From the NCBI RefSeq assembly GCF_003574295.1, contig NZ_BHGK01000001.1:2790001-2854000 (forward strand): 64,000 nt of DNA, given 5' to 3'. The notes under the pieces were generated by a model. That model was given only the letters and a program-made list of their open reading frames with translations. It was not told where the DNA came from and made no database searches. Positions 37,321-46,345 of the stretch are shown here, piece after piece (position 1 is the first letter of the stretch; each line of letters starts with the position of its first letter). The position numbers and the translations under genes were made by a program. Origin of the DNA: Mediterraneibacter butyricigenes. Its GTDB lineage: Bacteria > Bacillota > Clostridia > Lachnospirales > Lachnospiraceae.

Positions 37321-38169
37321 ATGCCAAAGATCGGAGCACACATGTCTATCGCGAAAGGCCTGGAATTTGCGGTAAAATCAAGCCTTAAGATCCAGGCGGA
37401 TACTATGCAGATCTTCAGCCGGAACCCGAGAGGTTCCACTTATAAAAATTATTCAGAGAAAGAAATTGAGGATTTTCTGCACTGTTGTGAGGTAAATGAA
37501 TTTGGCTTAATTCTTGCTCATGCACCTTATACTATGAATCTGGCAGCAAGTAAACCGGAGGTTTATGAGTTCGGATGTCAGGTGATCAGGGAGGAACTGA
37601 AGCGAATGGAGGCTTTGAAGATTCCAAATCTGGTATTTCATCCGGGGAGCCATACGGGCGGTGGAAAGAAAGCGGGAATTAAGCGGATTGTGAAGGCTTT
37701 GGATCAGGCAATCGATCCGGATCAGAAGATCATGGTTCTGCTGGAGACTATGAGCGGAAAAGGAACGGAGATCGGTTCCGCGTTTGAAGAACTAAGGGAG
37801 ATCAAAGAAAGTGTTCGATATCCGGAAAAGATAGGAATCTGTCTGGATACCTGTCACGTATTTGCTGCAGGGTATGACCTGGTTCATGATCTGGACGGAG
37901 TACTGGAAGAATTTGACCGTGTGATCGGGCTTTCCTGGCTTCGGGGAATTCATTTTAATGACAGTCTGGAACCCTTTGGTTCTCATAAAGACCGTCATGC
38001 AGTGATCGGTGGCGGAAGGATCGGAGCGGAGACGATGGAGCGGATCTTTACCCATCCGCTACTTCAAAGACTGCCGTTTTATCTGGAAACACCGCTGGAT
38101 GATGCAGGACACGGCGAGGAGATTCGCAGGCTGAGAGCGCATGACGTGAAAACGCGGAAACCCTGTTGA
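37321..38169 (+). CDS. nfo: deoxyribonuclease IV (endonuclease IV)
   Basis: A 282-residue AP endonuclease for base excision repair that uses three zinc ions. The metal ligands lie in GAHMSIAKGL, FHPGSHTG, LLETMSGKG, LDTCHVFAAGYD, HFNDS and DRHAVIGGG. Length is normal. GTAGGAGGAGA precedes the ATG. It is divergent from glgC and stands at the head of a run of repair and RNA-modification genes. Confidence 0.94.
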   Translation: MPKIGAHMSIAKGLEFAVKSSLKIQADTMQIFSRNPRGSTYKNYSEKEIEDFLHCCEVNEFGLILAHAPYTMNLAASKPEVYEFGCQVIREELKRMEALKIPNLVFHPGSHTGGGKKAGIKRIVKALDQAIDPDQKIMVLLETMSGKGTEIGSAFEELREIKESVRYPEKIGICLDTCHVFAAGYDLVHDLDGVLEEFDRVIGLSWLRGIHFNDSLEPFGSHKDRHAVIGGGRIGAETMERIFTHPLLQRLPFYLETPLDDAGHGEEIRRLRAHDVKTRKPC

Positions 38170-38320
38170 CCCGGAATTAAATTTTAAGCAGAAACGCGAA
38201 ATTCATGAAAAAGGAATTCATGAAAAAGAAAGTCACGAAAAAAGAAAATTCTGAAAAAACAGACCGTTGGAGAGATCTGACAGCCAAACGACAGAAAGAA
38301 ACACGGGAGGAACGGCACAT

Positions 38321-38920
38321 ATGGGCAGTGGATACCAGGTGACAGAATTTGCACACAAATTTATAGAAGAACAGGTGAAGCACGGAGACATCTGCATTGA
38401 TGCCACGGCCGGCAACGGAAATGATACGGAGTTTCTGTGCCGATTGGTCGGGACAACCGGAAGAGTCTATGCATTTGATATCCAGAAAGAGGCACTGGAA
38501 CATACGGCAAGCCGCCTGAGAGAGAACGGGTTAGAGGAGCGCGCAACTCTGTTGTTGTGCGGACATGAATATCTGAAAGAAACGATAGAGAAAGAACGGA
38601 AAAAACAGGAAAAACAGGGCGGAAAGGAAGAAATTTCGTGTGTTGTATTTAACTTCGGATATCTTCCGGGAGGTGACCACACACTCGGAACGAAAGCGAA
38701 AACCAGCGTCTGCGCCATAGAACAGGGACTTAAGCTCCTGAAAAAAGGCGGAATGATGAGTCTGTGCATTTACAGTGGAGGAGATACCGGATTTGAAGAA
38801 AGGGATACGATCCTTGAGTATGTCAGAACACTGGACAGTAGGAAGTATCTGGTGATCTGTTCTTCTTGGTACAATCGGGAGAATCATCCGCCGATTCCGG
38901 TTCAAATCTATAAACTGTAA
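38321..38920 (+). CDS. SAM-dependent methyltransferase, YtqB/MnmM-like
   Basis: A 199-residue Rossmann methyltransferase of the YtqB family. DATAGNGNDTEFLC (about 27-40) is the SAM motif, FNFGYLPGGDH is the family motif, and ENHPPIPVQIYKL ends it. B. subtilis YtqB is MnmM, which methylates nm5s2U34 in tRNA, so a tRNA-wobble role is likely here. The start at 38321 follows GGGAGG; the longer frame from 38267 has no site. It belongs with the nearby tRNA/rRNA modification genes. Confidence 0.82.
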   Translation: MGSGYQVTEFAHKFIEEQVKHGDICIDATAGNGNDTEFLCRLVGTTGRVYAFDIQKEALEHTASRLRENGLEERATLLLCGHEYLKETIEKERKKQEKQGGKEEISCVVFNFGYLPGGDHTLGTKAKTSVCAIEQGLKLLKKGGMMSLCIYSGGDTGFEERDTILEYVRTLDSRKYLVICSSWYNRENHPPIPVQIYKL

Positions 38921-39003
38921 AGCCGGAGCAGGAGGGAAAGTGCCATATATTATATTATGAAAAGTAATACATTCAAGAAGGACAAGCTTATAAAGGGGGA
39001 ACT

Positions 39004-39972
39004 ATGGAAGATCGATTTGCACTTCTGATCGATGCGGATAACGTATCGGTCAAATATATCAAGCCGATTCTGGATGAATTATCCAAATACGGCAATGTAA
39101 CTTACAAGAGAATTTACGGAGACTGGACCAGTACTCACAATTCCAGATGGAAGGAAAGTCTTTTACAGAATTCCATCACGCCGATCCAGCAGTACAGCTA
39201 TACGCAGGGAAAAAATGCAACAGACTCGGCGATGATCATCGATGCCATGGATATTCTGTACACCAGTGATGTGGAAGGATTCTGTCTGGTATCCAGCGAC
39301 AGTGATTTTACCAAACTGGCCAGCAGACTGAGGGAAAGCGGGAAAAAAGTGATCGGAATGGGTGAGGAAAAGACGCCGGTTCCATTTCGTAAGGCCTGCG
39401 ATATTTTTACAACATTGGAACTTTTGATGGAAGACAGTTCGATGGAAGAGCATCCGGTGAAAGCAACTGCTGTAACGGGAGCGGCGAAGAGTCCGTCGAA
39501 GCGTAAGGATCCGGAATTTGTAAGCAAAGAACAGATCGAGGCGGATGTGATCAAGATCATTACCGAGAATCAGAACATTGACCGGGAGACCAGACTTTCA
39601 GAGGTTGGTAACCGTCTGGTAAAACTGTATCCGGATTTTGATGTGAGACGTTATGGTTACAGTCTGCTCTCGAAATTCCTGGAGACGTTGCCGAAGCTGA
39701 AACTGATCCAGAACGGAACCATTGTATCGGTTACCCTCAATGAGAACGAAGGCCAGAAAGAAAGCGTGGAGGAATTCATTCTCAAACAGTTGAAGCAGTC
39801 GGGGCGTCAGGGCATTTCACTGGGAACACTGGGGAATCGGATCCACAATGAGTTTCAGGATTTCAAACCCAGGGATTATGGATATTCCCAGTTTAAGCAA
39901 TATATGATGAGTATCCAGAATGTAAGTCTGGAAGACGTGGGTGAGCAGATCCGGGCATATTATGAAAAATGA
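39004..39972 (+). CDS. NYN-domain RNase-like protein with C-terminal OST-HTH domains
   Basis: A 322-residue protein. The N-terminal NYN (PIN-like) domain has the acidic sites IDADN (Asp10, Asp12) and VSSDSDF (about 98-104), as in LabA/DUF88 nucleases. A disordered linker follows (about 150-178, KSPSKRKDPEF). Two OST-HTH/LOTUS-type RNA-binding domains are predicted at about 180-245 and 255-322; both have the RRYGYSLLSKFLE/RDYGYSQFKQYM pattern. It is probably an RNA-targeting nuclease. Target unknown. Confidence 0.82.
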   Translation: MEDRFALLIDADNVSVKYIKPILDELSKYGNVTYKRIYGDWTSTHNSRWKESLLQNSITPIQQYSYTQGKNATDSAMIIDAMDILYTSDVEGFCLVSSDSDFTKLASRLRESGKKVIGMGEEKTPVPFRKACDIFTTLELLMEDSSMEEHPVKATAVTGAAKSPSKRKDPEFVSKEQIEADVIKIITENQNIDRETRLSEVGNRLVKLYPDFDVRRYGYSLLSKFLETLPKLKLIQNGTIVSVTLNENEGQKESVEEFILKQLKQSGRQGISLGTLGNRIHNEFQDFKPRDYGYSQFKQYMMSIQNVSLEDVGEQIRAYYEK

Positions 39973-40105
39973 TGAAAATAGAAGAGTTGAAGAAAACTAC
40001 GGAGCAGGGTGTATGAAAACTTTTGTGATGGGATAAAAGATTCCGGATAACGAAAGCCGGATAATAAAAGACAGAGATTGGAAAAGAAGAGAAAGGAAAA
40101 AGAAT

Positions 40106-41071
40106 ATGAAATGGAATAAATTTCGATTGAGAACAACCACACAGGCAGAAGACATCGTCAGCAGTATTCTGATGGATCTGGGCATCCAGGGAATAGAGAT
40201 TGAGGATAAGATCCCGTTGACGGCCAGAGAAAAGGAGCAGATGTTTGTGGACATTATGCCGGAAGGGGAAGAAGATGATGGAATCGCCTATGTCAGTTTC
40301 TATCTGGAAGAAGATCAGGACAAAGAAGAAATGCTTGCATCTGTTCGAAACGAACTGGAGGAGATGCGAACCTTTATGGAGATGGGAGATCTTGAGATCG
40401 AAGAATCCCAGACAGAGGATGTGGACTGGGTCAATAACTGGAAAAAATATTTCCATCAGTTTACCGTAGATGACGTGCTGATTATCCCGTCCTGGGAAGA
40501 TGTAGAGCCGAAGGATAAGGATAAAATGATCATTCACATTGATCCGGGCACAGCTTTTGGCACAGGAATGCATGAGACCACACAGCTTTGTATCCGACAG
40601 ATCAAAAAGTATATGACACCGGGAGCACAGATCCTGGACGTGGGATGCGGAAGTGGAATCCTCGGGATGCTGGCATTAAAATTCGGGGCAGGACATTCGT
40701 TGGGAACAGATCTGGATCCATGCGCCATTGATGCGACCCATGAAAATATGGAAGCAAATGGAATCGAGGCTTCTCAGTATGAAGTGATGATCGGAAATCT
40801 GATTGATGACAAAGAAGTTCAGGATAAAGTGGGCTATGATAAATATGATATCGTAGCAGCCAATATCCTGGCAGACGTGCTGGTTCCCATGACTCCGGTG
40901 GTGGTTCCGGCAATGAAACCGGGTGGAATCTACATTACCAGCGGAATCATTGAAGAGAAAGAAAGCGTTGTGACAGATGCTGTAAAGAAAGCCGGACTGG
41001 AAGTGCTGGAAGTGAACCATCAGGGTGAATGGGTCAGTGTGACCGCGAGAAAAAAGAAGGATAGAGGATAA
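40106..41071 (+). CDS. prmA: ribosomal protein L11 methyltransferase
   Basis: A 321-residue enzyme that trimethylates L11 using SAM. The N-terminal substrate domain (about 1-110) is followed by the methyltransferase domain with PGTAFGTGMHETT and DVGCGSGILG near residue 178, then the NILADVL motif. It forms an operon with rsmE, 3 nt downstream. GAGAAAGGAAA precedes the start. Confidence 0.93.
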   Translation: MKWNKFRLRTTTQAEDIVSSILMDLGIQGIEIEDKIPLTAREKEQMFVDIMPEGEEDDGIAYVSFYLEEDQDKEEMLASVRNELEEMRTFMEMGDLEIEESQTEDVDWVNNWKKYFHQFTVDDVLIIPSWEDVEPKDKDKMIIHIDPGTAFGTGMHETTQLCIRQIKKYMTPGAQILDVGCGSGILGMLALKFGAGHSLGTDLDPCAIDATHENMEANGIEASQYEVMIGNLIDDKEVQDKVGYDKYDIVAANILADVLVPMTPVVVPAMKPGGIYITSGIIEEKESVVTDAVKKAGLEVLEVNHQGEWVSVTARKKKDRG

Positions 41072-41074
41072 GAA

Positions 41075-41812
41075 ATGCATCATTTTTTTGTGAGTCAGGA
41101 GCAGATATCGGAAAAAGAGATTAAGATCCTGGGACAGGATGTCCGGCATATCCGACAGGTGCTTCGAATGGAAGAAGGAGAAGAACTTCTGGTCGGTGAC
41201 GGAGAGGGAAGAGAGTATCTTTGTCAGATCCAAAAGATAGAGGAAAAAGCTGTGATCGCCTGGATCCTGGAACAAAGAGATTCGCAGACAGAACTTCCAT
41301 CGGAGATTACGCTGTATCAGGGACTGCCGAAAGGTGACAAGATGGAACTGATTGTGCAGAAGACGGTAGAATTGGGCGTAAGCCGGATCGTTCCGGTAGA
41401 AATGAAACGCTGTGTTGTAAAGCTGGATCAGAAGAAAGCCGCAAAAAAGAGAGAACGGTGGTCATTGATTGCAGAAAGTGCGGCGAAACAGAGCAAACGC
41501 GGCAGGATTCCGGAAGTTTCCGAAGTGAAGAACTTTGCGCAGGCTTTGCAAGAGAGCAGCGGGGAGGATGTGCTCCTGATTCCGTATGAGTGTGCGGAAA
41601 ATATGGGAGCTACCAGAGCGATAATAGAGCAAATAAAACCGGGAAGTTCTGTGGGAATCTGGATCGGACCGGAAGGCGGTTTTGAGGAAGAAGAGATCGA
41701 AGCCTTAAAAAACTGCGGGGGAAATGTACTGACTCTGGGGAAAAGGATTTTGCGGACAGAGACGGCAGGGCTTGCGATGTTGGCGATTCTGATGTATCAT
41801 TTGGAAAGATAA
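41075..41812 (+). CDS. rsmE: 16S rRNA (uracil1498-N3)-methyltransferase
   Basis: A 245-residue SPOUT (knotted) methyltransferase modifying U1498 of 16S rRNA. The N-terminal PUA-like domain (HDVRHIRQVLRMEEGEEL region) and the C-terminal GPEGGFEEEEI and LGKRILRTETA motifs are diagnostic. It lies 3 nt after prmA, and this prmA-rsmE pair is common in Firmicutes. Confidence 0.93.
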   Translation: MHHFFVSQEQISEKEIKILGQDVRHIRQVLRMEEGEELLVGDGEGREYLCQIQKIEEKAVIAWILEQRDSQTELPSEITLYQGLPKGDKMELIVQKTVELGVSRIVPVEMKRCVVKLDQKKAAKKRERWSLIAESAAKQSKRGRIPEVSEVKNFAQALQESSGEDVLLIPYECAENMGATRAIIEQIKPGSSVGIWIGPEGGFEEEEIEALKNCGGNVLTLGKRILRTETAGLAMLAILMYHLER

Positions 41813-41855
41813 AAACATAAAATGATAGAGAAGAGAACAAAGGAAGGATAAAACT

Positions 41856-43013
41856 ATGGAAATCTATCTGGACAATTCTGCAACGACCAGATGCTACCGG
41901 GAAGTGGGAGAACTGGTGATGCAGGTCATGTGCAGTGATTATGGAAATCCGTCTTCCATGCATCTGAAAGGTGTGGAAGCGGAGCGATATATAAAAGAAG
42001 CAAAAGAACAGATCGCGAAGGTGTTGAAAGTGACACCGAAGGAACTGATCTTTACTTCCGGAGGAACAGAATGTGACAATCTGGCACTGATCGGTGCGGC
42101 CAGAGCAAACCGCAGGAATGGCAATCATCTGATCACAACGAGTATTGAACATCCGGCTATTTTAAATACGATGCAGTTTCTGGAAGAAGAGGAAGGCTTT
42201 CGTGTGACCTATCTTCCGGTGGATGAGAACGGATGTGCAAGTCTGGAAGCTTTAAAAGAAGCACTTTGCCCGGAGACGATTCTGGTATCCATGATGTACG
42301 TGAACAATGAGATTGGAGCGGTGCAGCCGATTCAGGAAGCAGTGTCTCTGGTCAAGAATTATAACCGGCGGATCCTGTTTCATTGTGATGCAGTGCAGGG
42401 ATTCGGAAAATACCGGATCTATCCGAAACGGATCGGAGTCGATATGCTGTCGGTGAGCGGCCATAAGATTCACGGACCGAAAGGCGTAGGATTTCTGTAT
42501 ATGAGAGAAGGAATTAAGGTGCGGCCGATTGCATATGGTGGCGGACAGCAGAAAAATATGCGCTCCGGTACGGAAAATGTGCCAGGAATTGCGGGAATCG
42601 GACTGGCAACTCAGATGATCTATACAGATCTGGAACAGAAGACAGAAAAAATGAGGCAGTTGAAGGCAAGACTGGTCGAGGGTGTTTCTGGAATTGAACG
42701 GTGCAGGGTTCACGGAAGAACCGATGAGAACAGTGCACCACATATCGTAAGTATCGGTTTTGCGGGAGTGCGAAGTGAGGTATTGCTTCATGCACTGGAA
42801 GAACAGGAAATCTATGTATCCTCCGGTTCGGCCTGTGCATCCAACCATCCGGCCATCAGTGGAGTGCTCAAAGGAATCGGTGTTCCCAGAGAATATCTGG
42901 AATCCACACTTCGCTTCAGTATGTCGGAGTTTACGACGGAGGAAGAGATTGACCGGACAGTGGAAGCACTTTGCAAAATGGTTCCAATGCTCAGAAGATA
43001 CACGAGACGTTAG
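41856..43013 (+). CDS. cysteine desulfurase (IscS/NifS family)
   Basis: A 385-residue PLP enzyme releasing sulfur from cysteine. LDNSATT starts the fold, the PLP lysine is Lys204 (SGHKIHG), and the active cysteine is Cys327 (SSGSACAS). The thiI gene follows 17 nt later, so this copy probably feeds sulfur to tRNA 4-thiouridine synthesis (NifZ-like role) rather than general Fe-S assembly. The start has AAGGAAGG upstream. Confidence 0.92.
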   Translation: MEIYLDNSATTRCYREVGELVMQVMCSDYGNPSSMHLKGVEAERYIKEAKEQIAKVLKVTPKELIFTSGGTECDNLALIGAARANRRNGNHLITTSIEHPAILNTMQFLEEEEGFRVTYLPVDENGCASLEALKEALCPETILVSMMYVNNEIGAVQPIQEAVSLVKNYNRRILFHCDAVQGFGKYRIYPKRIGVDMLSVSGHKIHGPKGVGFLYMREGIKVRPIAYGGGQQKNMRSGTENVPGIAGIGLATQMIYTDLEQKTEKMRQLKARLVEGVSGIERCRVHGRTDENSAPHIVSIGFAGVRSEVLLHALEEQEIYVSSGSACASNHPAISGVLKGIGVPREYLESTLRFSMSEFTTEEEIDRTVEALCKMVPMLRRYTRR

Positions 43014-43030
43014 AAAAGAAAGGAAAAGAG

Positions 43031-44212
43031 ATGACATTTCACACATTTTTGATAAAATACGGGGAAATCGGAATTAAAGGAAAAAACAGATATCTGTTTG
43101 AAGATGCACTGGTAAATCAGATTAAATTCGCCTTAAAGGATGTGGATGGCGAATTCGATGTCTACAAAACGCAGGGAAGAATCTATGTAGACTGTTCTGA
43201 ATTTTATGATTATGAAGAAGCGGTAGAAAGCCTGCAGAGAGTGTTTGGAATTGTCGGAATCTGTCCGGTAGTCCGTCTGAAAGATCAGGGATTTGACCAG
43301 CTGAAGGCAGATGTGGTGGCATACATGGATGAAATGTATGAGGATAAGAAAAAGACTTTCAAGGTAGAGGCGAGAAGAAGCCGGAAAAATTATCCAAAAA
43401 ATTCCATGGAGATCAACTGTGATCTGGGAGAAGTAATCCTGGATGCGTTCCCGGAAATCCGGGTAGATGTTCATCATCCGGATATTCTCCTGAATGTGGA
43501 GATTCGGGAAGACATTTATCTGTATTCTCAGATTATTCCGGGACCGGGCGGTATGCCGATCGGAACCAATGGAAAAGCAATGCTGCTGCTTTCTGGTGGA
43601 ATCGACAGTCCGGTAGCGGGATACATGGTATCCAGGAGAGGTGTGGGACTGGAAGCAACTTATTTCCATGCACCGCCGTATACCAGTGAGCGTGCAAAGC
43701 AGAAGGTTGTGGATCTGGCAAAACTGGTATCGAAATACGCAGGACCGATCAAGCTGCATATCGTGAATTTCACAGACATTCAGTTATATATCTATGATAA
43801 GTGTCCACATGATGAGCTGACCATTATCATGCGAAGATACATGATGAAGATTGCAGAACATTTTGCAAAAGAAGATGAATGTCTGGGACTGATCACCGGA
43901 GAGAGTATCGGCCAGGTGGCAAGCCAGACCATGCAGAGTCTTCTGGTGACAAATGAAGTCTGCACCCTTCCGGTTTATCGACCGCTGATTGGTATGGATA
44001 AGAGCGATATCGTAAAGATTTCGGAAAAGATTGATACCTATGAGACCTCGATCCTTCCGTTTGAAGACTGCTGTACGATTTTTGTGGCTAAGCATCCGGT
44101 TACAAGACCGAATCTGAAGCGGATCATCAAATCCGAAGAAAATCTTGAGGAGAAGATAGACGAGCTGTATGCAGAAGCGATTCATACGGTGGAAACGATT
44201 GTGGTTTCCTGA
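43031..44212 (+). CDS. thiI: tRNA 4-thiouridine synthetase
   Basis: A 393-residue enzyme adenylating U8 of tRNA for thiolation. The N-terminal THUMP domain (about 60-165) is followed by the PP-loop LLSGGIDSPVAGYM and GESIGQVASQT. The C-terminal rhodanese domain of the E. coli protein is absent, as is usual in Firmicutes. The start at 43031 follows AAAGGA; the frame from 42971 overlaps the desulfurase gene. It is the downstream partner of the cysteine desulfurase gene. Confidence 0.93.
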   Translation: MTFHTFLIKYGEIGIKGKNRYLFEDALVNQIKFALKDVDGEFDVYKTQGRIYVDCSEFYDYEEAVESLQRVFGIVGICPVVRLKDQGFDQLKADVVAYMDEMYEDKKKTFKVEARRSRKNYPKNSMEINCDLGEVILDAFPEIRVDVHHPDILLNVEIREDIYLYSQIIPGPGGMPIGTNGKAMLLLSGGIDSPVAGYMVSRRGVGLEATYFHAPPYTSERAKQKVVDLAKLVSKYAGPIKLHIVNFTDIQLYIYDKCPHDELTIIMRRYMMKIAEHFAKEDECLGLITGESIGQVASQTMQSLLVTNEVCTLPVYRPLIGMDKSDIVKISEKIDTYETSILPFEDCCTIFVAKHPVTRPNLKRIIKSEENLEEKIDELYAEAIHTVETIVVS

Positions 44213-44239
44213 GCAGATTATCACCTATTCTGATTCTTC

Positions 44240-44274
44240 CGCAAAAGGTTGCACCCTTATGCATTCCTTTTGCG
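44240..44274. repeat. dispersed palindromic repeat, copy 3 (short, core inverted)
   Basis: CGCAAAAGGTTGCACCCTTA through GCATTCCTTTTGCG (35 bp). Read on the minus strand it matches the ends of copies 1 and 2, with the middle 19 or so bases deleted. The outer flanks (GATTCTTCC left, TCAACACRTTTTG right) are in the same orientation as in the other copies, so the core seems inverted inside its flanks. It lies between convergent genes. Confidence 0.75.
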
Positions 44275-44337
44275 AAAAAATCAACACGTTTTGGCCTATA
44301 ACTCTATAACTCAGATTTATAAACTATACAACAAAAA

Positions 44338-44377
44338 AACACGGGACTCTTGCCAAAAACAAAAGTCCCGTGTTATT
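44338..44377. terminator. bidirectional terminator
   Basis: AACACGGGACT (44338-44348) pairs with AGTCCCGTGTT (44364-44374), flanked by an A7 run and a T-rich stretch. It serves thiI and the convergent HPr-like gene. Confidence 0.8.
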
Positions 44378-44395
44378 CTTTTATAGAATCTGAAA

Positions 44396-44626
44396 TTAGA
44401 TAATATACGGTTTGAGAGATTCTATAACTTCGTCGATATCTGAATCTGCATGAATGTTCAGGTCGATCGGTTTGGAAAGATCCAGACTGAAGATACCCAT
44501 GATAGATTTGGCGTCGATAACGTAACGTCCGGAAACCAGATCAAAATCATAATCATATTTTGTGATGGTATTTACAAAAGATTTTACTTTATCGATTGAG
44601 TTTAAAGAAATTTTAACAGTTTTCAT
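44396..44626 (-). CDS. HPr-like protein lacking the active-site histidine
   Basis: A 76-residue HPr-fold protein. The Ser46-like motif is kept (DAKSIMGIFSL), but the N-terminal GLHARPA motif with phospho-His15 is missing; the sequence there is SLNSIDKVKSFVN. It therefore cannot act as a normal PTS phosphocarrier. Like Crh it may be controlled by serine phosphorylation. The start at 44626 has GGAGGGAA upstream. It is convergent with thiI and divergent from mtaB. Confidence 0.82.
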   Translation of the reverse strand: MKTVKISLNSIDKVKSFVNTITKYDYDFDLVSGRYVIDAKSIMGIFSLDLSKPIDLNIHADSDIDEVIESLKPYII

Positions 44627-44715
44627 GATGCGTTTCCCTCCTAAATTATTAAGTCGTATCCCTAGGGATATTGTAAGAGATGGAGTTGGAAAAGTCAAGG
44701 AACACGGAGGAAAAA

Positions 44716-45939
44716 ATGAAAAAGGCAGCATTGCATAATTTGGGATGTAAAGTGAATGCATATGAGACAGAAGCCATGCAGGAAATGTTGGAACAAAACG
44801 GTTATGAGATCGTTCCGTTTCAGGAAGGGGCGGATGTCTATATTATCAATACATGTACGGTGACCAATATGGCGGACCGGAAATCGAGACAGATGATCCA
44901 CAAAGCCAGAAAGATGAATCCGGAGGCGGTGGTAGTGGCAGCAGGCTGCTATGTGCAGACAGCAGAGATGCAGGAAAAACTGGATCCGGACATTGACATC
45001 GTGATTGGAAATAACAGGAAACAGGATCTGATCCGGATTCTTGCAGAGTACTGGAAAGAGGAAACGCTGCATCCGGAACAGGTGGAAGAACTGATCGATA
45101 TTAATCATACGAAAGAGTATGAAAATCTGACACTGGACCGTACTGCGGAACATACCAGAGCCTACATTAAGGTGCAGGACGGATGCAACCAGTTCTGTTC
45201 CTACTGTATTATTCCGTTTGCGAGAGGACGGGTGCGCAGCAGAAAGGCGCAGGATGTAACGGATGAGGTGAGACGTCTGGCAGAAAATGGCTATAAAGAA
45301 GTGGTGCTCACAGGAATCCATCTGTCTTCTTATGGGATGGATCTGGAAAAAAAGGAAGATCTGCTGCATCTGATCCAGTCTGTTCATGAGGTAGAAGGAA
45401 TAGAACGAATCCGTCTAGGTTCTCTGGAACCAAGGATTATTACGGAAGAATTTGCAGAGACCCTGGCATCCCTTCCGAAGATCTGTCCTCATTTCCATCT
45501 GTCCATGCAGAGCGGATGCGATGAAACGTTAAAGCGGATGAACCGGCGCTATACCAGTGCGGAATACTTTGAGAAATGTGAGATTTTGCGGTCGGCTTTT
45601 GAACATCCGGCACTGACCACAGATGTGATCGTGGGATTCCCGCAGGAGTCAGAAGAGGAATTTGAAATAACGAGAAAATTTATCGAAAAAGTCAACTTTT
45701 ATGAAACCCATGTATTTAAATATTCAAAACGGCAGGGGACAAAAGCGGCTGCCATGGAAGGTCAGATTCCGGAACCGGTAAAGGGGACAAGAAGTGCGGA
45801 GCTAATCCGGATTGGAAAAGAACACAAAAAAGCCTTTGAAAGCTGGTATATTGGAAAGGAGATTGCTGTCCTTTTTGAAGAGGAGATTGAAAGGGACGGA
45901 CAGAAAATCTGGGTAGGCCATACCAGAGAAATATATTAA
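44716..45939 (+). CDS. mtaB: tRNA-t6A37 methylthiotransferase (MtaB family)
   Basis: A 407-residue radical-SAM enzyme adding a methylthio group to t6A37 of tRNA. The N-terminal UPF0004 domain starts LGCKVNAYETEAM with Fe-S cysteines, the radical-SAM CxxxCxxC is in DGCNQFCSYCIIPFARG, and a C-terminal TRAM-like segment follows. Start 44716 follows GGAGGAAAAA. Confidence 0.93.
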   Translation: MKKAALHNLGCKVNAYETEAMQEMLEQNGYEIVPFQEGADVYIINTCTVTNMADRKSRQMIHKARKMNPEAVVVAAGCYVQTAEMQEKLDPDIDIVIGNNRKQDLIRILAEYWKEETLHPEQVEELIDINHTKEYENLTLDRTAEHTRAYIKVQDGCNQFCSYCIIPFARGRVRSRKAQDVTDEVRRLAENGYKEVVLTGIHLSSYGMDLEKKEDLLHLIQSVHEVEGIERIRLGSLEPRIITEEFAETLASLPKICPHFHLSMQSGCDETLKRMNRRYTSAEYFEKCEILRSAFEHPALTTDVIVGFPQESEEEFEITRKFIEKVNFYETHVFKYSKRQGTKAAAMEGQIPEPVKGTRSAELIRIGKEHKKAFESWYIGKEIAVLFEEEIERDGQKIWVGHTREIY

Positions 45940-46078
45940 AGTTGCACTACAAAGCGAAGAGAACTTACAGAATTGTATCCGAAAAGTTCAAATTGGCAGG
46001 AATGCCCAAATTATTGATTGAATTTTAGGCATGTTTATATTAAAATTGAATTAGATTATTGTGAACGGAGGAAGACAG

Positions 46079-46344
46079 ATGGCAAATTTACAGAATACTC
46101 ATTCTTCCAGGTAGAGCCGGGTCCGCAGATCCAGGCAAAAGATATTTTGGAGATCGTATACAAAGCGTTAAAAGAAAAAGGGTACAATCCGGTGAATCAG
46201 ATCGTAGGATATATCATGTCCGGTGATCCGACTTATATTACCAGCTACAATGGTGCCAGAAGCCTGATTATGAAGGTGGAAAGAGACGAATTGGTGGAAG
46301 AGATGCTCAAAGCGTATATTTCCAACAATTCCTGGGAATCATAA
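46079..46344 (+). pseudogene. ireB: IreB/UPF0297 regulatory phosphoprotein gene, frameshifted as given
   Basis: Main frame reads [20 protein letters not shown] through [20 protein letters not shown] and ends in [14 protein letters not shown], a clear IreB/YrzL protein. The expected start, ATG 46079 with GGAGGAAG upstream, gives [10 protein letters not shown] and then a stop, in the wrong frame. One base missing at about 46101 (after ACTCA) would make MANLQNTQFFQVEPG-like sequence. This is either a sequencing/assembly error or a real mutation in a widely conserved gene. The function is as a substrate of the IreK/PrkC-type kinase. It precedes ruvX in the usual order. Confidence 0.75.
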
Positions 46345-46345
46345 G

